Below, piece by piece: positions 10,660 to 21,890 of a DNA stretch of 64,000 bases. The DNA lies in the NCBI GenBank assembly GCA_963575745.1, contig CAUYUJ010015720.1, positions 59,427-123,426 on the forward strand. The letters are read 5' to 3'. The translations under genes and the position numbers were made by a program. This DNA is from Prorocentrum cordatum. Its lineage: Eukaryota; Sar; Dinophyceae; Prorocentrales; Prorocentraceae. The notes beneath the pieces were generated by a model. That model saw only the letters and a list, made by a program, of their open reading frames with translations. It was not told the DNA's origin and did not search any database. Position 1 is the first letter of the stretch. Each line of letters starts with the position of its first letter.

Positions 10660-10915
10660 AGGAGGGAGCAGGAAGGTGGAGGAGGGATGATGATGCTGAT
10701 GATGATGAGGAGGAGGAGGAGGAGGAGGAGGAGGAGGACGGGGACGAGGAGGAGGAGGCGAACGAGGACTAGGAGGATAGGGAGGGGAGGAGGAGGGTGA
10801 GGAGGAGGAGGAGGAGGAGGAGGAGGAGTATGATGATGAGGAGGAGGAGGAGGATGAGGAGTAGGCAGAGGAGTAGGAGAAGAAGGAGGAGGAGGCGAAC
10901 GAGGAGGAAAAGGAG
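10660..10915 (+). repeat. (GAG)n / (GAT)n microsatellite
   Basis: GAG triplets with ATGATGATG islands. The preceding 10261-10660 is unassigned, non-repetitive sequence in which I see no gene. Confidence 0.9.
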
Positions 10916-11269
10916 GCAGACCAAACAAAACGGCGAAGGCAACCGGGGAGGATGAGAGAGGGGAGCAAGAAGCTCGAAACGTGGGAAGAGCGGGTAAGAC
11001 GAGAAGATCGAGCTGCAATAACGATTGCAAGGAGTCCAGTGGTGAAGCAGGAGGAGGCGGAGGCGGAGGAGGAGGAGGAGGAGGAGGAGGAGGAGGAGGA
11101 GGAGGAAGAGAGGAGGAGGAGGAGGAGGAGGAGGAGGAGGAGGACAATGATAGGATTAGGAGGGGGACGGGGCTGCGAGGAGGAGGAGGAGGAGAAATGT
11201 GATGTGCGTAAAAGGACCGAAGGATGTTTATGAGTCCAGGGGGGGAGGGAGAGGCTGATGAGGACAAGC

Positions 11270-11425
11270 TAGGTGCGCTAGCTTCATATCTGACGTCCTA
11301 CCCCTACCTCCCATCCTTTACCATTGTGTAGATCTCTTTTCGATTCGCACATTCGGATGTCGAACGGGGCAATGCTCCAGAGAGTGCGCGACGCATGGTA
11401 GATCACGGCATAGCATGGCATCGCG
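11270..11425 (-). repeat. R18 dispersed repeat (minus), copy 1
   Basis: Contains GACGTCCTACCCCTACCTCC, GTAGATCTCTTTTCGATTCG and GGTAGATCACGGCATAGCAT. It is the reverse complement of 28612-28757. A forward relative lies at 45465-45630. Confidence 0.7.
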
Positions 11426-11623
11426 TCCAGTACGCGACTCATTACGATAAGAGGAGGGGGAGGAGGAAGAGAAGTCAGGAGGAGGGTGGAGAGAGCGGAA
11501 GGAGGAGGAGGAAGAGGATGAGGAGGAGGAGGAGGAGGAGGAGGAGGAGGAGGAGGCGGAAAAGTCGGGGGAGGAGTTGTAGGCAGAGGAGGAGGAGGAG
11601 GAGGAGGAGGAGGAGGAGGAGGA

Positions 11624-11667
<44 letters not shown>

Positions 11668-12124
11668 CAGAGGCGGGGGCAGAGGAGGAGGAGGAGGAGT
11701 AGGATGAGGATGAGGAGGAGGAGGAGGAGGAGGAGGAGGAGAAGGAGAAGGAGGAGGAATAGGAGGCAGATCAAACAACACGGCGAAGGCAACCGGGGAG
11801 GATGAGAGAGGGGGACAAGAAGCTCGAAACGTGGGAAGGGCGGGGACGACGAGAAGATTGAGCTGCAATAGCGACTGCAAGGGGTCGGGTGGTGAAGGAG
11901 GAGTAGGAGGAGGAGGAAGAGGAGGAGGAGGAGGAGCAGGAGGAGGAGGAGGAGGAGGAGGAGGAGGAGGACAGGGATAGGATTAGGAGGGGGACGGGGC
12001 TGCGAGGACGAGGAGGAGGAGGAGGAGGAGGATGAGGAGGAAGTGGAGGAGAAGTGGGATGTGCGTAAAAGGACCGAATGATGATTACGAGTCGGGGGGT
12101 GAGGTAGAGGCTGATGAGGACAAG

Positions 12125-12290
12125 CCAGGTGCGCTAGCGTCATATCTGACGTCCTACCCATACCTCCCATCCTTTACCATTGTGTAGATCTCTTCTCGAT
12201 TCGCACATTCGGATGTCGTACGGGGCAATGCTCCAGAGAGTGCGCGACGCATGGTAGATCACAGCATAGCATGGCACCGTCGAGTACGTG
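12125..12290 (-). repeat. R18 dispersed repeat (minus), copy 2
   Basis: The second R18 copy, carried by the 850-bp tandem duplication and nearly identical to 11270-11425. Confidence 0.7.
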
Positions 12291-12662
12291 ACTCATTATG
12301 ATACGAGGAGGAGGACGAGGAGCCAGGGGGAGGGTGGGGAGAGCGGAAGGAGGAGGAGGAGGAGGATGAGGAGGCCGAGAGGGAGGTGGATGAGGCGGAG
12401 GAGGAGGAGTAGGCAGAGGAGGAGGAGGATGAGGAGTAGGCAGAGGAGGAGGACGAGGAGGAGGAGGAGGAGCAGCAGCAGCAGCAGCAGGCAGAGGCGG
12501 AGGCAGAGGAGGAGGAGGAGCATGGGGCAGAAGAGGAGTAGGAGGAGGATGAGGAGGAGGAGGAGGAGGAGGAGGAGCCAGGATGAGGAGGAGGAGGAGG
12601 AGGAGCCAGGAGGAAAAAGGGGAGAGCGGAAGGAGGAGGAGCAGGAGGAGGAGGAGGACGAA

Positions 12663-12666
12663 GATG

Positions 12667-12753
<87 letters not shown>

Positions 12754-12762
12754 ATGATGATG

Positions 12763-12794
<32 letters not shown>

Positions 12795-12968
12795 GATGAT
12801 GATGTTGTTGTTGTTGATGATGATGATGAGATGATGAGATGATGATGATGATGATGTTGATGCTGATGATGATGATGATGCTTGGTTCTGAGGCGATCTC
12901 TGATGATGATGATGATGATGATGATGAATGCTGATGCTGATGATGATGATGATGATTATGATGATGAG
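12663..12968 (+). repeat. (GAT)n microsatellite
   Basis: About 300 bp of ATG/GAT triplets with a short GTT block and two small non-repeat islands near 12885. Open frames give poly-Met, poly-Asp, poly-His or poly-Ile and are artefacts. Confidence 0.97.
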
Positions 12969-13332
12969 GAGTGAGGAGGAGAGGAGGAGGAGGGGAGGAG
13001 GAGGAGGAGGAGAGGAGGAGGGGGAGGAAGTGGAGGAGGAGGAGGAGGAGGAGGGGAGGAGGAGGAGCAAGGAGGAGAAAGGGGAGAGCGGAAGTAGGCG
13101 GAGGAGCGTGGAGGAGGAGGAGTAGGAGGTGGAGGGGAGGAAGGGAGGAGGATGAGGAGGAATGGGGAAATGAAGAGGTGTGGAACGAGGACAGTGAGGA
13201 GGAGGAGGAGGAGGAGGGAGGAGGAAAGGAGGAGGAGAGGAGGAGGAGGAGGAGCAGGGTGGGGAGCCTTTGTAGGAAGGAGGAGGAGGAGGAGGAGGAG
13301 GAGGAGGAGGAGGAGGAGGAGGAGGACGAGTA
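12969..13332 (+). repeat. (GAG)n polypurine microsatellite
   Basis: GAG triplets with AGGGGA interruptions, again with purines on the plus strand. Confidence 0.95.
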
Positions 13333-13449
13333 GGACGAGTGGGCAGGAGGAGCTGGCCTGTGCCCACCCAGGCGGCCGCTCTCGCCTCGCCGCCCCTCGT
13401 CGGGACGCCGCGCGCGGGGCCAGCGTGGGGCCACGCGACCTCAGAGGCG

Positions 13450-13745
13450 AGGCTCGCCTTCCCTCCTCCAGCGCCCTTCCTCACTCCCTCCTCTCCCTCC
13501 CCTTCCTCCTCCGCGCCCTTCCTCCCTGCCTCCCCTCCCCTCCCTTCCCTCCCCCACCCCTCCCCTCCTTCCCATTCCTTCCTCCCCCCTCCCTCCTTCT
13601 TCCCTCCCTCCCCCTCCAGCGCCCTTCCTCCTCCCTCCCCTTCCCTCCCCTCCCCTCACCTCCTCCCCCCCTTCCCTCCATACCTCCCTCCCTCCTCCAG
13701 CGCCCTTCCTCCCTGCCTCCCTCTCCCTCTCCCTCCTCCCCTCCA
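13450..13745 (+). repeat. CCCTCC-rich polypyrimidine tract
   Basis: About 300 bp of C/T-rich sequence with the recurring phrase CAGCGCCCTTCCTCC (four times). This marks an abrupt switch of the purine strand from plus to minus. Confidence 0.85.
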
Positions 13746-13872
13746 CAATTACTCCATATGAATACTACTCTCCCTCTTCCCCTGATGACGGTTTGAAAGT
13801 GCTCGACCCCCCCCTCTTACTGTTTTTTTCTACAGGTTTCCCCGGAGTTGGGTTTTCGCCTGCATTTTTTTC

Positions 13873-13965
13873 AAAATGCTGCTCTCGCTGAGGCGCCGGC
13901 CTCATTTTCGGGCCACGCTCGTTCCGAATCGTGCTCCCGCTGCAGCGCTGGACCCAAAATCAATG
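13873..13965 (+). repeat. R16 dispersed repeat, copy 1
   Basis: Carries GCTGAGGCGCCGGCCTCATT and TTCCGAATCGTGCTCCCGCT followed by GCAGCGCTG. Related copies lie at 27931-28250, 28296-28605 and 44885-44990. Confidence 0.7.
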
Positions 13966-14061
13966 GACGTCCTGGGGTCTCAGGGCTTTGTCTCTTGTGG
14001 AAGGTTTCTTGTGGACTGGCCTCCACCGTGTGTCCCCGTGTGCCAGCAGCGGCCAGCAGTG

Positions 14062-14235
14062 GCGATCATGGTGCGATCGGACCGGGGCACCAGATCGAGG
14101 TCGCTTCGGGGAGGGTGCCCCGATGTTCTCCATGCTCGGTGGATGCCCTTGTGCATCCTAGGGGGGAAGGGGGGGGCGCCCTCGAGCGATCTGATGCTTG
14201 GGGCGTGTCGGCCAGCGGAGGGCCTCACGCTCTTG
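14062..14235 (+). repeat. R12 dispersed repeat, copy 1
   Basis: Contains AGATCGAGGTCGCTTCGGGG, a run that resembles CTTGTGCATCCTGGGG, and GGCCAGCGGAGG. Better-preserved relatives at 24715-24880 and 49985-50150 carry CGAGGTATAAGA, GGTTCGGGGAGGG and CTGGCTGGCGGAGG. Confidence 0.6.
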
Positions 14236-14589
14236 AGGCATGCTCTCCTGCCCGAGGTCCGACCGTGCCGGAGAGGGCGGGCGGGAGTGGCGGAGGCCTC
14301 CTGGCTCGTTCCAGCTGGCCAGCTGAGGCCCCCCTTCCGCTGCTCCTCTGGCCCGCTCCCCCTGTTCCTTCGCCCTCCTCCCTCGACAGCCAGCCATGAT
14401 GGCATGGATGGGGCAACTCTTTCCAGGACTGCCCCTGCATCCTTGCCCCTTCGGTGTTCGGCATCCTTCGGCATTCTGCTGCGCCCCGCACGGAGAACGT
14501 CAACATGGCGTTCCGAGGCCCTTGCATCCTTACCGCGCATCCTTACTGTCCTGGTCGAGCGTGCTCTCCAGAGGTTCAGCGCATTGAAA
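14236..14589. other. Unassigned GC-rich sequence
   Basis: No repeat landmark or credible coding region recognised. Open frames exist on both strands but carry no domain-like pattern. Confidence 0.4.
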
Positions 14590-14710
14590 AATCAAGGCGG
14601 AGGTTTTTCGCTGCTTCCGGCGTCTGGGGGCCCTGGTCGGGTCCCGGGACCGTTCAAACGCCGATTGAAAAGCCGGCCCAGGGGAAGGGGTGGGGATTTC
14701 CGGGGAGCCC
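14590..14710 (+). repeat. R8 dispersed repeat, copy 2
   Basis: GGTTTTTCGCTGCTTCCGGC, CCCGGGACCGTTCAAACGCC and AAAAGCCGGCCCAGGGGAAG match the R8 core seen at 18795-18915. Confidence 0.6.
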
Positions 14711-14749
14711 GCACGGCATGGGCTCTCTGGGCCCCCCGTGCCCCCGGCT

Positions 14750-14965
14750 CACTCCGTCTCCTTCCCCCTGCTGCCCCCCTTCCCCGCGGGCCTCCTCCAT
14801 CTCTTCCCTTGGCCCCATCCTCCCCCTCCTCTTCCCGTCAAAGCCTCCCCATCCTCCTCCCCCTCCTCTCCCCCTTCCTCTCCCCCTCCCCCACCTCCTT
14901 CCCCTCCTCTTCCCTTGGCCCCCTCCCCCCCTCTGCTGCCCCCCCTCCTCTTCCCGTCAAGGCCT
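14750..14965 (+). repeat. Polypyrimidine CCTCCTC-rich tract
   Basis: C/T-rich stretch with repeated CCTCTTCCCGTCAA phrases. No gene seen. 14966-15120 is unassigned GC-rich sequence. Confidence 0.75.
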
Positions 14966-15121
14966 GATCCACGCGTTCCCGCCCCTCCCCCGTGCTCCAG
15001 GCAGCGCCTGTCCAGAGCCCACGTTTCCCGCCGCAGCCGCCGGCCAGGTCGGTGGCAGCGGGGGCGTCGGCGCAGGTGCCTGCGCATCTTTCGCGGGTTG
15101 GTGTGGTGAGACACGGGATTT

Positions 15122-15715
15122 GGAAGTTGACACACACACAGATAGACATATATGTATACGGATGTAGGTCGGTAGGTAGGCAGGTGGGTAGGACGGTAGG
15201 CAGGCATGTGCATGTATGCATGCAGGCACGCATGCATGTATGCATGTGTACAGGTATGCATGTATGCACGTGTTTACGTATGTCTGCAAGCATGCATGAA
15301 TGCCTGCATGCATAGAACTACATTCACCCATCCATCCATCCATGAATCCATACATGCATAATTACGTACAGACATACAGACACACGTTCATCCACACAAG
15401 TATGCATGACAGCATACATACATAAATACATACATACACTACTACATACATGCATACGTACGTACGTACGTACTTACGTACATACACGTACATCCATACA
15501 TACTTACAGTGTTATATACATACATCTGAACATGCATACACATACACACATACACACATGCATATACATACACGTTTCCATACACACCTACACATCCGTA
15601 TACATGCACACACATACATACACATATACGTAGACGTACATTTATACAAACATCTACATGTGCATGTATATATGTATACATTTGCACATACATACGCACC
15701 TTATATTCCGAATCA
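15122..15715 (+). repeat. Degenerate tetranucleotide tract (ACAT / GCAT / GTAG)
   Basis: About 590 bp built from variants of ACAT, ATGC, GTAG and ACGT, so that CATACATA, CATGCATG and GTACGTAC alternate. Its many self-complementary steps would favour cruciform structure. Open frames rich in His, Tyr and Thr are repeat artefacts. Confidence 0.9.
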
Positions 15716-15769
15716 TATATTTTAATATGACCAGGGAGCCCGGAAAAAAAAGCGTTCCCCCACCACACC

Positions 15770-16345
15770 TAACGAATTTGGCCTACCCCGGGCCCTTCGG
15801 GAAGCCCTCCAGACCCGGGAAAACCCCACGAGAGCCCGAAGACGGCCCCAGAGGGCTCCAGGCGTTCGGCGCGCTCCCGAAGCGACCCCAGACGGTTCAC
15901 GACGACCCCAAAGAAGCCGTCATGCCCCCAAAGATCGCCCCAAAGCGTCCCAAGAGGCCTAATAAAAGAGCTTTCCCGAGAAGGCCCCAAGAGGCGAAAT
16001 TCATGGATGTTCTGTTTGTGCTTGGTGAATGTTGGGGTTCTCCTCTTTTCGGCTTCCCGACGCTCCAAGACTAAGACGGCGGTTTTCTGGGCGTCCGAAC
16101 CCGCCTGGGAGGCCCGAAAATCGCCCCACAACCATCCAAAAGGGCTTCCAGGCAGTCCCCGAAGCATTCCAAATCGTGACCCAGTCGTTCAGGGAGATCG
16201 CGGTTGCAGGCGGGATGGCGCGAAAAAGCGTCCAGAGGGCCCCAGAGGACGCCCAGGAGGCTTCCAGAAGGCCTGAGCAAAGCCTGAAAAGCTTCCGTGA
16301 GGCCCCCGGAGGCTCTCCAAGGAGGAGCCTCTGCAAAAAGAGCTG
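15770..16345 (-). repeat. R17 degenerate GGGGCCTCTTGG repeat (minus)
   Basis: CCCCAAAGAAGCC, CGCCCCAAAGCGTCCCAAGA and CCAGAGGACGCCCAGGAGG are the reverse complement of the TTGGGGCCTCTTGGGG phrasing at 46505-46790, 55345-55770 and 56040-56420. The phrase recurs roughly every 20-30 bp with poor conservation. Confidence 0.55.
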
Positions 16346-16400
16346 AGGAGGGGTGGGGACAATACGCAGGGTAGGGCGAGAATGAAGAAAAAGAAACATG

Positions 16401-16500
16401 NNNNNNNNNNNNNNNNNNNNNNNNNNNNNNNNNNNNNNNNNNNNNNNNNNNNNNNNNNNNNNNNNNNNNNNNNNNNNNNNNNNNNNNNNNNNNNNNNNNN
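16401..16500. other. Assembly gap (100 N)
   Basis: Exactly 100 unknown bases within a GAG repeat region. Round-number gaps are usually placeholders, so the true length is unknown. Reading frames that span it are meaningless. Confidence 0.99.
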
Positions 16501-16660
16501 AGGAGGAGGGGGAGGAGGAGGAGGAGGAAGAGGAAGAGGAAAAGGAGGCGGAGGCGGAGGCGGAGGAGGAGGAGGAGGAGGAGGAGGAGGAGGAAGAGGA
16601 GAGAGGAGGAGGAGGAGGAGGAGGAGGAGGAGGAGGAGGAGGAGGAGGAGGAGGAGACTG
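16501..16660 (+). repeat. (GAG)n microsatellite after the gap
   Basis: GAG/GGA triplets continuing from the gap edge, which is probably why the assembly broke here. Confidence 0.95.
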
Positions 16661-16679
16661 AAGCTCAGAACGGCACAAG

Positions 16680-16800
16680 TGCGTAAACATACTTTCTCGG
16701 AGCTCCGCGCGCACTGCTCCCTCCGGCGCCGCCCCTGGCGCGCTCCGGGGGGGTCCACCGCCGATCCAAGAGACCCTTGCGGACCTCGAAGAAATGCTGC
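16680..16800 (+). repeat. R3 foldback element, degenerate copy
   Basis: Contains CTCCGGCGCCGCCCCTGGCG and GCGCTCCGGGGGGGTCCACC, then CCGATCCAAGAGA. It resembles the centre and right arm of the R3 family (best copies 49769-49961 and 52287-52490) but has lost most of its left arm. Confidence 0.55.
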
Positions 16801-16824
16801 GTGCGCCGTCTTATCGCCTTAAGT

Positions 16825-16975
16825 TCGGTCTGTCCCTCTCCAGGGGGAATTTTCAAAAATAGTGAAAAAGTAGTCCAGGGACGATTGTCTGACTATTTTT
16901 GACCATTTGGGAATTTTTGGGGGGTATTTTTTATTTTTCGTCCAAAATCCCCCTGTAGGGGGACAGGCCCGACCT
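16825..16975 (+). mobile_element. R5 TIR element, copy 1
   Basis: About 150 bp. The left end is TCGGTCTGTCCCTCTCCAGG and the right end is CCTGTAGGGGGACAGGCCCG followed by ACCT, forming inverted termini. The interior is AT-rich with TTTTTCGTCCAAAATCCCCC. It belongs to a family of at least six copies here. It has no coding capacity and is inferred to be non-autonomous. Confidence 0.75.
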
Positions 16976-17169
16976 AATCCTGGCCCTCCAGCCCTCATCC
17001 TTTCCACTCCTGCCCCTCTCTCGTCTGGGAGCGCTGCGACGGCCCTGGTTTTGGTGGCGTCCTCCGCTGCGGCGCCACAGCCGCAGCCTCGGCGCTGCGC
17101 GCCCGCTGCGAGGAGGGGGGTCGATGGAGGGCGAGGAGGGATGAGCACAAGGACGAGGCGAAGAATCAG

Positions 17170-17268
17170 CAGTAAGAAGCACATGGGGAGGAGGACGAGG
17201 AAGAGGAAGAGGAGGAGGAGGAGCAGGAGGACAGGAGGAGGAGGAGGAGGACAGGAGGGGGGGGCCCT
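17170..17268 (+). repeat. (GAG)n microsatellite
   Basis: Short GAG/GGA tract. 16976-17169 and 17269-17604 are unassigned GC-rich sequence in which I see no gene. Confidence 0.9.
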
Positions 17269-17604
17269 TCCAGGATGAGGCGGCGCCCTCGTTCTCGCAC
17301 CGGCCTGTCTTTGCACGCGATGTCGAGTCGAACCGCGCCTTGAGCGGCGCTGCGCGCTCCAGAGGCTCTGCACGATGCCCCTCCCTCCTTCGGGCACGGG
17401 GCACGAGCTCGCGCGGCTGCCGCACAGCGCACGCAGGCTGCACACGCACCGGGGGGGGAGAGAAAGCTCGGGAGGAACAAATCGTATATCAATGGCACGC
17501 TGCCGTCGGGAGAGCCCGTCAGGGTGTTGCTCTCTCGTCGTTTGTCAGGACACGGTGTGCCCAGACCTCCGACGTCATGAACATTATTACGTCACCCACT
17601 CGAG

Positions 17605-17800
17605 TTGTGGAAGTCGATCAATGGAGAGGAAGCATGCTGCCAAATAATTCCCAGATGTCTAAACCATGTTTCAAACATGTCTGCAATACATATCTACAAG
17701 CGTGCTTGAAACACTGTTAGAACATGTTGTTTCCACATTTGAAACACATGTTGAATTCAATGATCGGATTGTTGGAGTGTCCGTTGCCATGGCATCCACC
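17605..17800 (+). repeat. R2 dispersed repeat, copy 2
   Basis: Starts TTGTGGAAGTCGATCAATGG and ends GGCATCCACCA. It shares GAGAGGAAGCATGCTGCCAA and CCCAGATGTCTAAACCATG with the copy at 59556. Confidence 0.75.
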
Positions 17801-17829
17801 ACCCCTGGAGGCCTCGACCCGTGCCCCTG

Positions 17830-17935
17830 GCACCGGTGCCTCCTCCCGAGTCGTCTTGTTGGACGGCCCCGAGGGCCGGCAAGAATGGCCCCCCAGAGGC
17901 CGAGACCGGAGGAAGGAGCCGCCCGTCCTGATGTT
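17830..17935 (-). repeat. R8 dispersed repeat, copy 3 (minus)
   Basis: GAGTCGTCTTGTTGGACGGC, CCCCGAGGGCCGGCAAG and CGCCCGTCCTGAT read as the reverse complement of the R8 core. Confidence 0.5.
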
Positions 17936-17944
17936 TGTCGTTTT

Positions 17945-18045
17945 TTTTGTTGTTGTTGTTGTTGTTGTTGTTGCTGTTGTTGTTGTAGTTGTAGGTGTAG
18001 TTGTAGTTGTTTTGTTGTTGTTTTATATATGTTGTTTTTCTTATT
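17945..18045 (+). repeat. (GTT)n microsatellite
   Basis: GTT triplets interrupted by GTAGTTGTAG, passing into an AT-rich stretch (to about 18110). The open frames are artefacts. Confidence 0.9.
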
Positions 18046-18109
18046 TTTTGTTATAAAAAAGAAAAAGGAAAAACAAACAAATAAAACACAAATCAAAAAA
18101 ACGGTGCAT

Positions 18110-18350
18110 TTCAGCACCAGCAGCGCGCTGATCGGTTCCCCACGGCCGCGCGTCACCGATAATTAGGTCTGTGTCGGGGAAGCGCAGGATGCGAGTGAGC
18201 CGGGGCTCGGGTTTGCCGGCGGCTTTTGGTCGAGCGCGCCCTGGATTTTGGTGGTCCAGCTTCGCGGGATGTTTGCAGCGGGAGCCCGCGTCAAATTTCA
18301 GATTAGGCCTCGTCATTTTTATGATGGCCCCGTCGGGCCAACCCGACGGA
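18110..18350. other. Unassigned sequence
   Basis: Mixed-composition sequence between the (GTT)n and (GAG)n tracts. No repeat match and no convincing coding region. Confidence 0.4.
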
Positions 18351-18540
18351 GGAGAAGGAGGAGGAGGAGGAGGAGGAGGGAGGAGGGGAGAGGAGGAGGA
18401 GGAGCACCAGCGCCATGGAGGAGGAGGCGGAGGGGAGGAGGAAGGGAAGAGGAATAGGAGGAGGAGGAGGAGGAGGAGGGAGGAGGAGGAGGAGGAGGAG
18501 GAGGAGGAGGAGGAGGAGGAGGAGGAGGAGGAGGGGGGGG
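18351..18540 (+). repeat. (GAG)n microsatellite
   Basis: GAG triplets with GGGA interruptions that end in a G8 run. Purines are on the plus strand. Confidence 0.95.
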
Positions 18541-18794
18541 GATGATAACGTCCCCCGTACCCGAGTTTTACGTCTCCCCGATTTGTGTTTGCCGCCACCC
18601 AGCAGCGAGCACCCGGGCGCGCTCGGCGGGCCCTTCCTCCCTCCCCCCCCTCCCTGAGATCCGACGGCGCAGCAGCAGTGCGACATCGCGCAGCATCACG
18701 ACCCCACGCGTTATCGCGTCGTAACAAAACAATCAGGTCTGCAGGTTTTTCGCGGGCCAGTCCCAGACATGCTCGCGTCGTAAACAAGAATCAG

Positions 18795-18915
18795 GACGGG
18801 CGGTTTTTCGCTATGTTCGGCCCCCGGGGGCCCTCGCCGGCCCCCGGGACCGTCGAAAAACGACTCGCAGGATGAAAAACCGGCCCCGGGGAAAGGATTG
18901 GGACTGCCGGGGATG
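18795..18915 (+). repeat. R8 dispersed repeat, copy 4
   Basis: The clearest R8 copy: ACGGGCGGTTTTTCGC, CCCGGGGGCCCTCGCCGG, CGGGACCGTCGAAAAACGAC and AAAACCGGCCCCGGGGAAAG. Confidence 0.65.
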
Positions 18916-19332
18916 CCGTCCGGGGGCCCGGACATGGGCGGGCATTCGGAGGACGCGTAATGGGGGGCCGCTAAATCGGGGTGGCAGCGAGGACTGCGGA
19001 AGAGGGGCCCTGCAGGGCCCCTGAAAGGGGGCCTGTAGTAGGGCCCAAGAGGGGGCCTGTAGGAACCTTTTTCCCCCCACACACTTCTGGCCCCCCCGTT
19101 GGTTCGCGCCAGCAGCACGCCCGTTATGGAGACAATTGCAGCGCCAGGATCTCAGGGCACGCCGCTCAGGCCGCGGCGCCGGCGGACCCCGCGACGCCAG
19201 CGGCAGCGGCACCCGCCGCGCCCGCGGTGCCTCCCCCGCCGCCGCGCTTCTGCGCGGCGCACGCGAACAGCTCGTGCCGCGCGAAGGCCAGCGCCCCGCG
19301 GGTGCGGCAGCGGAGGGAGATAAAACAGGGCT
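18916..19332. other. Unassigned GC-rich sequence
   Basis: Contains short GGGGGCCTGTAG duplications near 19030-19060 and a CGCCGGCGGACC-rich stretch. No gene recognised. Confidence 0.4.
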
Positions 19333-19490
19333 AGGATCAGGATAAATCGCTCCAGAGCGTTCCGGAGCGCTCTCAGAGCGTTCCGGAACGCTCTGGAGCG
19401 GCCGCGGCGCCCAATACGTCCTCCAAACCCGCCGATTCTCAGAGATTTCGAGTTATCCCGATCCGATGTTGTCCCGATCTTCGCGTCGCT
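19333..19490 (-). repeat. R7 palindromic repeat, copy 1 (minus)
   Basis: Contains GCTCCAGAGCGTTCCGGAGC and CAGAGCGTTCCGGAACGCTC, then CGGCCGCGGCGCCCAATACG and ATCCCGATCCGATGTTGTCC. It is the reverse complement, almost base for base, of 63378-63530, about 44 kb away. The AGAGCGTTCCGGAACGCTCT unit is a 20-bp perfect palindrome. Confidence 0.85.
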
Positions 19491-19689
19491 TTGGGAGAAG
19501 GCTCGACAATTGGGCCTCCCAGGTGGGGTGCGAGAGCGGAGGGTCGGCGGAGGGGGGGGGAGAAGCAGGGTGCTCCAGGGAGGGCCTCGCTTCTCTCGAG
19601 GGCCGTTGCCGTCTTCTCTGCCTCGGCGGGGAAGGCGGCGGTTAAGTGCGGCGGCTGCGGCTCTCCCCGGCGGAAGGCGGGCAGGAGCT

Positions 19690-19935
19690 GGCGGAGGCAG
19701 AAAGCAGGAGGGGAGAAGAAAAAACACAGAGACACAATGAATCCTCGATTCCCCAGAGAATAGGGGAAAATATATGGGAAGTGGGGGGGAAGACAGAAAC
19801 CCAGAAAATATTGATAAATATGGGAAGTGGGGGGGAAGACAGAAACCCAGAAGATATGGGAAAATATAGGGGGATCCTTTTGTTTGTGTGTATGTATTTG
19901 TGTGGCCCAGGGCCCCTTCCAAAAGATGCGCCCCG
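19690..19935 (+). repeat. R6 dispersed repeat, copy 1
   Basis: Contains ACACAGAGACACAATGAATC, GAAGTGGGGGGGAAGACAGA (twice, an internal 52-bp duplication) and TTTGTGTGGCCCAGGGCCCC. It matches 23405-23600 and 26345-26535. Confidence 0.75.
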
Positions 19936-20009
19936 AGAGGTGGCACGCTGTTTCGGGTTCAGGGTTTCCGGAAATCCGGCAGGCGAGAAGGGGGAGGCCT
20001 CCTCGGGAG

Positions 20010-20135
20010 GCGGGCGGGGGCTTCTGAGAAGGCCTCCGGCCTTCCGAGAGGTTTTCTTCGTCTCGGGGGAAGGTTGCACTTCTCAGAAGGCCGGGGGGCT
20101 TTCGAGCCTTCTGAGAGGGCCCGTCCCTTCTTCTT
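20010..20135 (+). repeat. R19 CTTCTGAGAAGG palindromes, copy 1
   Basis: Several variants of GGCTTCTGAGAAGGCC. The same motif clusters again at 43715-43870. Confidence 0.55.
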
Positions 20136-20194
20136 CCCCCCCCCCGCGCTCGCCGCCTGCTCGAGGCCTCCCAGGTGGGGCCCGAGCTGACGGG

Positions 20195-20345
20195 GGCGAA
20201 GGATCGCGCCGCCTCGCCGATGCATTTGCGATGCGGCGCGATGGTGGGGCCCGATTCTCTCCGCGCCGACGTCGCCGAGGCACCGCCGACGTCGCCGAGG
20301 CACCGCCGACGTCGCCGAGGCATCGTCGATGCATCGGCGATGCCT
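20195..20345 (+). repeat. R10 dispersed repeat, copy 1
   Basis: GGATCGCGCCGCCTCGCCGA, then GCGATGCGGCGCGATGGTGG, then tandem GCCGACGTCGCCGAGGCACC. It matches 23895-24020. Confidence 0.65.
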
Positions 20346-20570
20346 CGTCGACGCATCGGCAAGGCGGCGCGGTCCTCCGACCCCATCTGCTCGGACTCCG
20401 TTTGGGAGGCCTCCTGAGACGAGGGGCTTGACGAGGACGGCGACGATGCGGAGGGGGCACGTCAGGGGAGGTCCAGTTGCGACAGCAGTGGTTGGCCTTC
20501 GGGGGGGGGGGGACCCTCGTCGCCGCGGCTGGACGCGGCTCGGAGAATTGGCGCGTTGGGACCCTGGACG

Positions 20571-20670
20571 AAGGATTGCAAACAAAAACAACGGATTGCA
20601 AAAAAAACCTTCGTTTTGTTTGCAATCCTGTTTTTTTTGTTGTTGCAATCCTTCGTTGTTTTGCAATCCT
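20571..20670. repeat. GGATTGCAA inverted repeat cluster
   Basis: GGATTGCAA occurs twice forward (about 20572 and 20592) and TTGCAATCC three times after it. Two of these form a long hairpin, GGATTGCAAACAAAA with TTTTGTTTGCAATCC. Confidence 0.7.
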
Positions 20671-20865
20671 GGGTCCGGGGACCGATTTTGAGCTGCTGGT
20701 GTCTCAACTCGCCCTGCTCCGGAAGCGACGGCCGCTATAGTGCTCTGGAAGTCCTGGAGCGCATCTTGCGCCAGCCCTGTCGTGACGTCGTTCTCGCCCT
20801 GGGCGAGGAGGTGGAGGGGGGAACAAGCGCAACACGGGTGCGCAGAGGAACGTTGGACTCAGAGA

Positions 20866-21581
<716 letters not shown>

Positions 21582-21637
21582 TTGATTGTGCATTGCCTCA
21601 TCGCTGACGTCTTTCTTCCCGTTGCACCCCCCCTGGC

Positions 21638-21765
21638 AGGGTCCATTTCCGATGCGATGTTATCCGCCTCGATTCCGATGTTCCGGCGATCCGATGCCGC
21701 CCCTTTCATGGCGCCATTGTGAATCCTGGCGCGGCCGATTCAATTTGACCCGATTTCGATTTCGT
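21638..21765 (+). repeat. R14 dispersed repeat, copy 2
   Basis: Partner of 3085-3240 with the landmarks GGTCCATTTCCGATGCGATG, GATGTTCCGGCGATCCG and GGCGCGGCCGATTCAATTTG. Confidence 0.6.
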
Positions 21766-21890
21766 GCCGAGAGGAGGGCGGCGGCTCTGGGTCGTGGGAG
21801 GCAGGGCGGAGGGGGGCAGAGAGCTCCGAGCTCTGAGGAGGGGGGCGTGGCGGTGGGGAGGGGAGGGCGATGGGGAGGGAGGGATCGGGC

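Larger units (their letters stand above)
10916..12640 (+). repeat. Tandem duplication, unit about 850 bp
   Basis: Landmarks recur at a constant offset: GGCGAAGGCAACCGGGGAGG at about 10929 and 11779, and GTGCGCTAGC.TCATATCTGAC at about 11275 and 12130. The unit also carries GAG/GCA microsatellites (11047-11140, 11520-11660, 12310-12620). Each unit contains one minus-strand R18 repeat. Confidence 0.85.
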